From [Empedobacter] haloabium (GTDB taxonomy: Bacteria; Pseudomonadota; Gammaproteobacteria; Burkholderiales; Burkholderiaceae_D), in NCBI GenBank assembly GCA_008011715.2, contig CP136508.1, positions 4,340,001 through 4,404,000 on the forward strand: DNA of 64,000 nucleotides. The letters are read 5' to 3'. Within the stretch, counting starts at the first letter, position 1. The number at the start of each line of letters is the position of its first letter. The notes below the pieces were generated by a model. The model was given only the letters and a program-made list of their open reading frames with translations. It was not told where the DNA came from and did no database searches. Positions 57,801 through 64,000 of the stretch are shown here, in pieces. The position numbers and the translations under genes were made by a program.

Positions 57801-60548
57801 TCCAGCGGCACGGCGTTCGCGCATGGCGCCGTCCAGCCCAATCTTGCCGGCTACATGGCGGCGCGGCGGCGCGACGTCTGGATCCTGGACATGCGCACCA
57901 GCAGCGCCATGGCCACGGCCACGCATGCCTGGAACTTCGAGCACACGGCGCAGAACGACATCCCGGCCGCCGTGGCGCGGGTGTGCACCTTGAGCGGCCA
58001 CGAGAAGATCGACATCGTCGCCCACTGCATGGGAGCGGCCATGCTTTCCATGGCGATCCTGGGCGACATCCCGCAAGCGGCGCCTTATCGCGAGGAACTG
58101 CGCGCCCTGCCGGACCGGATCGGCAAGCTCGTGCTGTCGCAGGTGGGGCCGTTGGTGGTGTTCAGCCAGGCCAATATTTTCCGGGCCTACCTCACCGGCT
58201 ACGTGCGGCACCTGCTGCCGAAAGTGCGGTTCCCGTTCCGCGTGACGGGCACGCCGGGCATGATGGACGAGCTGATCGACCGCGTGCTGGCCACGCTGCC
58301 CTATCCCGACCGCGAATTTCGCCTGGAGAATCCGCCCTGGCCCTGGCAACGGGCCAACTTCGTGCGGACCCGGCACCGCATGGATGCGCTGTACGGACGC
58401 GGTTTCGAACTGCCGAACCTGGATGCCGCCGTGCTCGATCGCATCGACGACTTCTTCGGCCCATACAGCCTCGTCACGTTGAACCAGGCGATCCACCTGG
58501 CGCGCCTAAAAACCGTCACGAACCGCGCCGGGCGCAATGTCTATGTGAAGCGTGCGCGCCTGCGGCAGCGCTGGAAGTTCCCCACCCATAGCATTCACGG
58601 CGCGTGCAACGGCCTGTCCGACGTGGCCACGCTGGGCCGCATCGACGCGATCCTGCGCGAGGACGCGCAGTGCACCTACACGACCGAGGCATTCGACGAC
58701 CTGGGCCACCAGGACAGCCTGATCGGCCGGACAGGCAGCCGGGTATTCGCGGCGATCGCGCGTTTCCTCGACAGCCCAGCCGGTCCGGCGCACCCGCCCG
58801 GTAACGCCAAGCTGCCCGGTATCGGGGCGGGGACGAACGCCCAGCCTCCCGCGCAATTTACCGCGCGGCTGCCGGCAACCGGCCCCATCCGGCTGCCGAG
58901 CGTGATCGGCTCCGCACGCATGCCGGTCGGGGCCGCCGCCAGCCCTACCCTGCATGAGGCCGACTTCGTGGCGCTGGTGCCGGTGGTGGCGCAGGGCCAG
59001 CGGTATGCCATGTTCAACCCGGGCGGCCTTGTCGACCCAATGCAGATCATGGTAGCGCACGTCAAACTGTATGCGTCATCCGAGGTAGAGGACGTGGACG
59101 GATGGGTCCAGGTGGCGGCGGACGAGGTACCGGCCGGCGCCGATGGCGTGCTGATGCTGATGCTGTTCGAAGAGTCCGGTGGCCTGGAGCCGCCAACCGT
59201 CGGATGGCGCACGCGCTGGGATGTAGAGCTGATGGCGAAGCTTGCCTGGTATTTGGAACAGCAAAAGAGCCTGCTGTCCGATTACGAGCGACTCGATTGG
59301 ATCGAGGCGCTGACACCGCCCGTCCATGAGGCCCTGGCAGCACTGCTGGCGCAGACTCCCGCGACAGAGCTGAAGGCGGCGCTGATCACCCCGGATCAGC
59401 CGGCGGTCGCGTCGCCGCCCGCCAAGCAGGCCGCTTCCTCCAACGATGCCGATGGCGGTGCCGGCGCGCCAGTCTGCTTCGCTGTCGGCAGCTGCCAGTA
59501 CCCTGCGGGCATGCTCGACCAGGTCCCGGCATTTGCGTCGTACCGGCGGCTGGCGCAGTTGCTGGACAGTACCGATACCACGGTGAAGCCGGATTTCCTG
59601 GTACTGCTGGGCGACCAGATCTATGCAGATGCCACCGCGGGCCTGTTCGACCCCAGCGCGCTGGACGACCGACACGTGCGCCCATACGAGAAGCTGCTGG
59701 GCAATGAAGACGTCCGCAAGGTGCTGCGCCTGCGCGTCGCGTGCATGCTCGACGACCATGAGATCGAGGACAACTGGGAACCGGTCACCGGCCAGCAAGG
59801 CGATGCCAATCTCGCCGCCGGCGTGGCCGCCTACCGCAAATTCCAGCGCGGTGCCGACCTGATTTCGCACCGTGGCGCGGCACGCCTGCACTCGCGAGAA
59901 CCGCTCGGCTTCGCGTGCGAACATCGTGGCCTGCATTTCTACCTGGCCGATACGCGCACCGAACGCGATGCCCGGACGGTTGCCAACATCCGTACCGCCC
60001 GCATCATGAGCGACGACTCGTTCACCGCGATGACGACATGGTTGAGCGATCGCCACCGGCTGGCGCCGGCAATGCCGAAATTCCTTGCGACCCCGTCCAT
60101 CGTGGCGCCAGGGCGGATCGATGCGCCGTCAGACCTTTCCGTCGCTGGCGCCGCCTGCCTGCGCTACGACGGCTGGGCCGGTTACCCCTTGTCGCTGCGG
60201 CGCCTGCTGGCATTCATCGCCGACCATGGCATCCACGGCCTGGTCCTGCTGTCGGGCGACGAACATATCTCGAGCGAGGCAACGCTGACGATCGAGGGAG
60301 AAGGGTTGCCGGCTGTCGACGTGTATGCGGTGCACAGTTCGGCCCTGTACGCGCCCTATCCGTTCGCCAACTCGCGCGAGGCCGACATGGCCGAGAGGTT
60401 CTACAGCTTCGGTTTCGATTATCCCGACGGCGGACGCCGGTACAGATGTACGGTTCGTGCCGATTACAAGCCTGGCGATGGTTTCGCGCTGCTGACCGTA
60501 AGGGACGAAGGGGGGCGCTGGACTGTGAAAGCGGACTTCGATCGCTAA
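54867..60548 (+). CDS. GMC oxidoreductase - alpha/beta hydrolase - PhoD-like fusion
   Basis: One uninterrupted frame of 1,893 aa. Residues 1-610 are a cholesterol-oxidase-like GMC flavoenzyme: FEVVIVGSGYGG (34-44), a cysteine motif CTLCGDCATGCNHNAK and C-terminal HPLGGCAMGSS (near 522). Residues about 610-950 are a linker domain I cannot name. Residues 950-1330 are an alpha/beta hydrolase (PVLMIPGYSSSG) whose nucleophile motif reads AHCMG, with Cys near 1054 instead of Ser. Residues 1530-1893 are a PhoD-like phosphoesterase: FAVGSCQYPAG, LLGDQIYAD (1583), LDDHEIEDNW (about 1630), LLSGDEHISSE (about 1795). No signal peptide is seen, unlike classic PhoD. AAGGA precedes ATG 54867, 11 bp inside the kinase gene. 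Lipid or sterol turnover is an inference. Confidence 0.9.
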   Translation: MSAKPPRASAWLSQGLELLHERLGDSPRTGIDFEVVIVGSGYGGAMAASTLAGYHTADGHPAAVCVLERGSEYLPGAFPSGMAELAGHVRFSTEGTARPRGRREGLFDVKVGSDVSALVANGLGGGSLINAGVMVEPPAAVSARLQAVAGELDDHYARARALLGAKDNTILDHHSGTRPRKYAALERLAPRMPPRAAFGAAPITVAMRAHRNDAGVDLAACTLCGDCATGCNHNAKASLDTNLLAEAKRRGAELYTGATVTRIERDDKGERWRLHVAYTNAGLRRRMPQGFVVHARRLIVAAGTYGSTELLLRSRSASLKFSPKLGQGFSSNGDMIAVAYDQADEANAVADECTEPDKRQVGPTITGMVRIDDARGDMLVEELAVPGPLRRLFEEVVATSATLHALGQPDRSVHAEHDEGHDPCAVDARALRHSTLLAVMGDDGAGGSMRLVGRTRKAEGGVKVVWPALRHHPLFARQLDVLAGAVGKDTARYGKILPYPLWKPLPDNMAYLLNGRRGPLLTVHPLGGCAMGSSAHDGVVNRHGQVFRATPDRPDDVYDSLVVLDGSIVPMALAANPALTIAALALRAAEHLRAAWQLTERRDADQLAPRPIFRTPPAAAMPRATMVQFTERLAGEVLLRDGANQPRACRVELTLHFVPRTLAPLILPGEDKPGSVAQRRRLDAGPGSSLVVYDLEKWRIWRVRREGSTGEDPTPLLQAPVTGSLEFFHRENSGRWQRTLRALGPWLRNRGMRDTWQWWFDREAPPPQAAEPAPAGLLDKLLARGRNALALASRAGEVRRFDYALTIGRAEATDGFDAAAFEGRPLLGAKRFTYAFASNPWTQLTRMTLTQFPRLAAARVPPALELDTGFLVRSNLPLMRLCAQQDQPTALADVAGLAGYLLRLLLGVHMWSFRKPDTPPPRTPDLLPPELPGLQREQVWLDFPALSDGRQVRALLTRYRAADWDPALPPVLMIPGYSSSGTAFAHGAVQPNLAGYMAARRRDVWILDMRTSSAMATATHAWNFEHTAQNDIPAAVARVCTLSGHEKIDIVAHCMGAAMLSMAILGDIPQAAPYREELRALPDRIGKLVLSQVGPLVVFSQANIFRAYLTGYVRHLLPKVRFPFRVTGTPGMMDELIDRVLATLPYPDREFRLENPPWPWQRANFVRTRHRMDALYGRGFELPNLDAAVLDRIDDFFGPYSLVTLNQAIHLARLKTVTNRAGRNVYVKRARLRQRWKFPTHSIHGACNGLSDVATLGRIDAILREDAQCTYTTEAFDDLGHQDSLIGRTGSRVFAAIARFLDSPAGPAHPPGNAKLPGIGAGTNAQPPAQFTARLPATGPIRLPSVIGSARMPVGAAASPTLHEADFVALVPVVAQGQRYAMFNPGGLVDPMQIMVAHVKLYASSEVEDVDGWVQVAADEVPAGADGVLMLMLFEESGGLEPPTVGWRTRWDVELMAKLAWYLEQQKSLLSDYERLDWIEALTPPVHEALAALLAQTPATELKAALITPDQPAVASPPAKQAASSNDADGGAGAPVCFAVGSCQYPAGMLDQVPAFASYRRLAQLLDSTDTTVKPDFLVLLGDQIYADATAGLFDPSALDDRHVRPYEKLLGNEDVRKVLRLRVACMLDDHEIEDNWEPVTGQQGDANLAAGVAAYRKFQRGADLISHRGAARLHSREPLGFACEHRGLHFYLADTRTERDARTVANIRTARIMSDDSFTAMTTWLSDRHRLAPAMPKFLATPSIVAPGRIDAPSDLSVAGAACLRYDGWAGYPLSLRRLLAFIADHGIHGLVLLSGDEHISSEATLTIEGEGLPAVDVYAVHSSALYAPYPFANSREADMAERFYSFGFDYPDGGRRYRCTVRADYKPGDGFALLTVRDEGGRWTVKADFDR

Positions 60549-61255
60549 CCGAAGGCGGGATCGACACTCGCACTGCCGCCCTCGGCAGATGTCAGCCCGA
60601 CCTTGGCAACCACCGATACCGCCTGGGTGCGATTCCGCACGCCGAGGGCCCGGAATGCGGCGGACAGGTGCGCCTTGACCGTCCCTTCGGACAGCTGCAG
60701 CTCGCGCGCGATCACCTTGTTCGCCTTGCCCTGCACGACCTTCAACAAGACTTCGCGCTGGCGGCTCGACAAACCGTCCGCCGGCGCTGGTGCGGGGACG
60801 AGGCGGGGCGCGGTGGACGCGCCACCGCGCAGCGGCCGGGCCCACCCGCCTGGCACGCCGTTCTCATGCAATACGTTGGGAGGCAGGTAGGTGCCGCCGG
60901 CGAGCACCAGCCCTACCGCCGCCAGCAACACCTGGCCCGTGGAGGACTTGGGCACATAGCCGCGCGCACCGAGACCGATGGCCGACCGCACCGCACGGGG
61001 ATCGTCCTCGCTCGACAAGACCACGACCGGCACCGGCCCCGCCACTTCGCGCAACGACGTCAGCACATCCAGGCCATCGGCATCCGGCATGTACAGGTCT
61101 GCCAATACCAGGTCGGGCGCTTGCTGGCGCAGCAGCGCAAGCGCCTCGGCGACGGTGCCTGCTTCGGCAAACCGGACCTCCGGTCCGAGGTTGTCCAGCA
61201 TCAGCTTCAGGCCCTCGCGAAACAGGTCATGGTCATCGACGAGCAGTATTTGCAA
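60545..61255 (-). CDS. NarL/LuxR-type response regulator
   Basis: The 236-aa protein has a receiver (MQILLVDDHDLFREGL, phospho-Asp 53 in LVLADLYMPDADG, VPKSS) and a C-terminal LuxR helix-turn-helix (LSSRQREVLLKVVQGKANKV, then LQLSEGTVKAHLSAAFRALG). A Pro/Ala-rich linker joins them. It is convergent with the fusion gene; the two stop codons overlap (60545-60548). It likely takes phosphate from the hybrid kinase at 53129 and may control the fusion gene or the divergent lipoprotein genes at 61461. Confidence 0.94.
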   Translation of the reverse strand: MQILLVDDHDLFREGLKLMLDNLGPEVRFAEAGTVAEALALLRQQAPDLVLADLYMPDADGLDVLTSLREVAGPVPVVVLSSEDDPRAVRSAIGLGARGYVPKSSTGQVLLAAVGLVLAGGTYLPPNVLHENGVPGGWARPLRGGASTAPRLVPAPAPADGLSSRQREVLLKVVQGKANKVIARELQLSEGTVKAHLSAAFRALGVRNRTQAVSVVAKVGLTSAEGGSASVDPAFG

Positions 61256-61460
61256 GTGAATCTCCCGCCCCGAGGGGCAAGCCGGCGGAATAACCGAATG
61301 GCCTAAGACGATGGCCCATGAAATTCATCATAGGACTTTTTTCCTGCTAGGACCAGTACCGCGGCTTAGCCGTTCGCCGAATAGGCACACTTCGACGCGC
61401 TGCGCATACTGGCTTTACCGCGCCAACAGCGGATTTGAACAACCTCAACAGGGAACGATC

Positions 61461-61874
61461 ATGAAACAGCACATCACGGCAGTCGTCGTGGCCTCCGGCC
61501 TGCTCCTGGCAGGCTGCGCCACCGACGAACAAAAGCTGGTCGGCCGGTGGAAGAGCGCCGAGCCGCAGCAGTACTGGACCTTCAATGCGGACCACACCCT
61601 GGTGTTTGCCGACGCCAAGCGTGCCAAGCAGCTCAGCAGTAAATTCCTGTCGCCGAAGATGGCGGCGGCGCGTGACGAGGACCTGCGCTTTACGTGGGCT
61701 CTGAAGGCCAACCCGGACCCGAACCTGCTCGACATCATCGTCAGCTATCAGGACGAACAGGCCGTGCTCAACACGATCCAGGAATTCTCCGGCGACAAGG
61801 CCATGCGCATCGGGGTGCCGGCGCCCGGCACGTTCGAACAAGCTGACACCATCGTCAACTTTACCCGGCCTTGA
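61461..61874 (+). CDS. Small lipoprotein, unknown
   Basis: The 137-aa product has a lipoprotein signal (MKQHITAVVVASGLLLAGCA, lipobox LAGC). The mature domain WRWKSAEPQQY-like start reads LVGRWKSAEPQQYWTFNADH, then LVFADAKRAKQ, with beta strands to the C-terminus (FEQADTIVNFTRP). The LVGxW start resembles lipocalin/DUF-type small lipoproteins, but I cannot name the family. AGGGA precedes the ATG. It is 58 bp before a second lipoprotein on the same strand, and its 205-bp upstream gap is shared with the divergent response regulator. Confidence 0.83.
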   Translation: MKQHITAVVVASGLLLAGCATDEQKLVGRWKSAEPQQYWTFNADHTLVFADAKRAKQLSSKFLSPKMAAARDEDLRFTWALKANPDPNLLDIIVSYQDEQAVLNTIQEFSGDKAMRIGVPAPGTFEQADTIVNFTRP

Positions 61875-61932
61875 TTGCGGCGGCCCGGGCGCGACCCGCG
61901 TGCCGGGCCATTCATCCATAAAGGAGTCCACC

Positions 61933-63012
61933 GTGAAGATCCGTTATGCCGTAACAATCTGCTCCGCCGCCATGTTGTCCGGCTGCGCGACGGCGCCCAA
62001 TTTCACCAAGGCACTCGAGGGCCCGGTCGCGGCCGCGAACGCCGCCAAGCTGGTGGTGCAGCAAGCCGACCTCGACATCGACAAGGCACGCGCCATGGGT
62101 TTGGTGGGCGACTACAACAAATCCGCTGCGGACCTGGTCTGCAAGCCGCTCGAATCGACCGTCGGCACGCTGCGCTCGCTGAGCGCCTTCGGCGAGGCCG
62201 TCGAGCTGGTCAAGGACGTCGCGGAAAAACCTGAGGACGACAGCTATGCGAGCTATCTGCAGCAATTCCGCAAGAACAAGAAGAGTATCGCGGACGCGGC
62301 CGGCCGCAACGACATCGATCTCGCTATGGAAAAATCCAGGAAAGAGGACGAGGCGGCCACGAAGGCAATGGAGCGCTGCGCCACACTGTATGCGTCCGAC
62401 GTGCGCCCGGCCAATCGCCTGGACCCTGCCTATGGCACGCCGGAAAGCTTCAAGTCCTTGGGCGCGCTGAGCAGCCTGGTCAAGGGCATCCTGGCGGCCA
62501 TCGAAAGCGGCCAGCGCGCGGAAGCGGTGCGGAAGACCGCTGTCGCGCTGATACCCGGGCTGAAATTGGCGCAGCAACAGCTCAGTGCCGCACCCCAGCC
62601 GAAACAGCCGCATGTAGCGTACTCCTTCGATAGCGTCGACACCGAGGCACGACTCATGGGCGAGACCCGGCTGGGCGCCACGATCAACCTACGCCGCTGG
62701 TTCGTCGCTCGCCAGATCGAACACTCGCTCGCGAAGGCCCGCCAGTGCAAGGGCGAAACCGCCTGCCTGGGCGATCCGCTGATGCGCATCACGCTCGACA
62801 ACCTGGCCAGCGACATCCACACCTACCGTGAGCTGGCCACGATCGACACAGTGCAAATCCTCAGCGACATGAAAGCCGGTATCGACAAGGCCGAACAAGC
62901 CGGCCGCTCGCCAGGCAACTGGGCGCAAGTGCTGGATGCGCTGGTGAATATCTACGACGCCCTGGGCGGCTTGAGTTCCCGATACCACGACTGGCAAGCC
63001 AGCCGCCAGTAG
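61933..63012 (+). CDS. Helical lipoprotein, unknown
   Basis: The 359-aa product starts at GTG 61933, fixed by AAGGAG 6 bp upstream. It has a short lipoprotein signal (VKIRYAVTICSAAMLSGCA, lipobox LSGC), then a long helical domain with several cysteines (VCKPLE, RCATLY, ARQCKGETACLGDP) that could pair in the periplasm. No family is recognised. Its position between another lipoprotein and a protease gene 29 bp downstream suggests one transcript. Confidence 0.83.
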   Translation: MKIRYAVTICSAAMLSGCATAPNFTKALEGPVAAANAAKLVVQQADLDIDKARAMGLVGDYNKSAADLVCKPLESTVGTLRSLSAFGEAVELVKDVAEKPEDDSYASYLQQFRKNKKSIADAAGRNDIDLAMEKSRKEDEAATKAMERCATLYASDVRPANRLDPAYGTPESFKSLGALSSLVKGILAAIESGQRAEAVRKTAVALIPGLKLAQQQLSAAPQPKQPHVAYSFDSVDTEARLMGETRLGATINLRRWFVARQIEHSLAKARQCKGETACLGDPLMRITLDNLASDIHTYRELATIDTVQILSDMKAGIDKAEQAGRSPGNWAQVLDALVNIYDALGGLSSRYHDWQASRQ

Positions 63013-63041
63013 TTCTGATGCTTCATGACAGAGAGGCCATC

Positions 63042-64000
63042 ATGGATGAGAACGATACAACCCAGCTGCTGCGTGCCATCCTTACCCACCTGGGCCAGCC
63101 GGGAGCGGCCATGGCGCACGGGCCAGGACATGGCGCGGAGCCCGCACAAGCCGCGGCGGAGCTGAAGGCGCGCTTGTCGCCTGAACAATGGACCGCCGCC
63201 GGGCGCCTGCTGGACGGTCATGCGCTGGAGCTCGACATGCCCCAGCGCTTGCTCTCGGCGGTGCGCGCGGTGGGCCGGCCGGCGGTGCTGGTGCGCCATG
63301 GCGACTTCGAAGTCGGCCCGCCCTGGCAGCATCTGATGGCGCAGCCGCTGCACGATACGCTGACCGAAGCCCTGCTGGCCGTCGGACTGATCGAAATTCC
63401 CGGCGACCTGAATTATCCCCTCGCGGGTACCGGCTTTCTCGTCGGCGAGCAGCTGGTGATGACCAACCGCCACGTGGCCGAATTGTTCGCCGAGGCCCTG
63501 GGCACACCAGCCATGCGCTTGCGGGACGGCATGGCGCCCGTCATCAACTTCCGCCGTGAAGTCAGCGATCCGCCTGGCGATCCCGGCGCCCCGTTCGCGG
63601 TCGCGGCCGTCCATTGGGTTCATCCGCGCTGGGATCTGGCATTGCTGCGGCTGGAGGAACAGCCGCCCGTCACGCCGTTGCGACTGGCCCGCCACCAGGT
63701 GGCGGCAGGCGACGAAATTGTCGTGCTGGGCTACCCCGGCGCCGACAACCCCGGCTCCCTGGTGGAGCAGCAGCTCTACCAGAACATCTATGACGTCAAG
63801 CGCTTGTTGCCGGGCCAGCTGCACCCGACAGTCCAGATTGCAGGCCTGCCCGGGCCGGTCCTGCGGCACGACAGCTCGACGCTGGGCGGCAGTTCGGGCT
63901 CGCCCCTGCTCGAGGTCGAGACCGGCCTCGTGGTCGGGCTGCACTACCGTGGCGGCGACCCGTTCAACTATGCCATCCCCACCAGCGCGCTCGCCGCGGA
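63042..64000 (+). CDS. Trypsin-like serine protease (3' end outside window)
   Basis: 319 codons are visible and the frame is open at the window's end. An N-terminal helical region (residues 1-125, MDENDTTQLLRAILTHLGQP) resembles an adaptor domain. The protease follows: GTGFLVGEQLVMTNRHVAE (His), HPRWDLALLRLEE (Asp) and SSTLGGSSGSPLLEV (Ser), with GLHYRGGDPFNYAIPTSAL after it. No signal peptide is visible, so it should be cytosolic unless exported otherwise. GAGAGG precedes ATG 63042. Proteases of this form are often fused to further effector or TPR domains, which would lie beyond base 64000. Confidence 0.9.
   Translation, partial: MDENDTTQLLRAILTHLGQPGAAMAHGPGHGAEPAQAAAELKARLSPEQWTAAGRLLDGHALELDMPQRLLSAVRAVGRPAVLVRHGDFEVGPPWQHLMAQPLHDTLTEALLAVGLIEIPGDLNYPLAGTGFLVGEQLVMTNRHVAELFAEALGTPAMRLRDGMAPVINFRREVSDPPGDPGAPFAVAAVHWVHPRWDLALLRLEEQPPVTPLRLARHQVAAGDEIVVLGYPGADNPGSLVEQQLYQNIYDVKRLLPGQLHPTVQIAGLPGPVLRHDSSTLGGSSGSPLLEVETGLVVGLHYRGGDPFNYAIPTSALAA

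Overview
The window reads as chromosomal DNA of a high-GC betaproteobacterium of the Oxalobacteraceae (Massilia / Duganella / Pseudoduganella type). This rests on the surE-pcm-nlpD-rpoS order, the mdh - GntR regulator - sdhCDAB-sdhE-gltA - sucA-odhB-lpdA-zapE series, a DUF2863 protein, DUF4214 proteins and GGGTCTGTCCC-type intergenic repeats. The genus is an inference. I see no rRNA, tRNA, CRISPR array, phage or insertion sequence.

Layout. 1-3739 (minus): surE, pcm, nlpD and the 5' part of rpoS. 3835-6304 (minus): a TIR-domain gene followed by a KGGVGR-variant ATPase/TPR gene. 6517-8834 (minus): a DinG/YoaA-type helicase and a DUF465 protein. 8999-10876 (plus): a PP2C-like phosphatase and two small membrane proteins, the second with a HEPN-like Rx4H motif. 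10943-18930 (minus): sucA, odhB, a PspC-domain gene, lpdA, zapE and a periplasmic coiled-coil protein, ending at a bidirectional terminator.

19314-24810 is a regulatory block inside the TCA gene series: an orphan BlaI-type repressor with a clear operator, a PAS-PAS-GGDEF-EAL protein whose EAL half looks degenerate, a small unknown gene, a MEDS-domain hybrid kinase and a small membrane protein. 24937-30942 (minus) is gltA, sdhE, sdhBADC and a GntR/UTRA regulator with a perfect 20-bp palindrome upstream. 31306-38291 (plus): mdh, a citrate-lyase-beta-like gene, an MliC-like periplasmic protein, acnA and DUF2863. Most citric-acid-cycle enzymes are therefore grouped within 25 kb.

38428-53000 is mixed: two low-complexity secreted proteins, an M14 carboxypeptidase/CYTH pair, catalase, a 1,747-residue RTX/DUF4214 protein, a CoA transferase with a divergent LysR regulator, a metallophosphoesterase, DUF6644/DUF6152 proteins and a small unknown. 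53129-64000 is the most unusual stretch: a membrane hybrid histidine kinase overlaps a 1,893-residue fusion of GMC oxidoreductase, alpha/beta hydrolase and PhoD-like phosphatase. This meets a convergent NarL/LuxR response regulator, followed by two lipoproteins and a trypsin-like protease that runs off the window.

The best candidates for undescribed biology are the TIR + ATPase/TPR pair, the PP2C + membrane/HEPN-like set on the other side of the helicase, and the oxidase-hydrolase-phosphatase fusion with its regulators. All assignments come from reading motifs; no database search was run.
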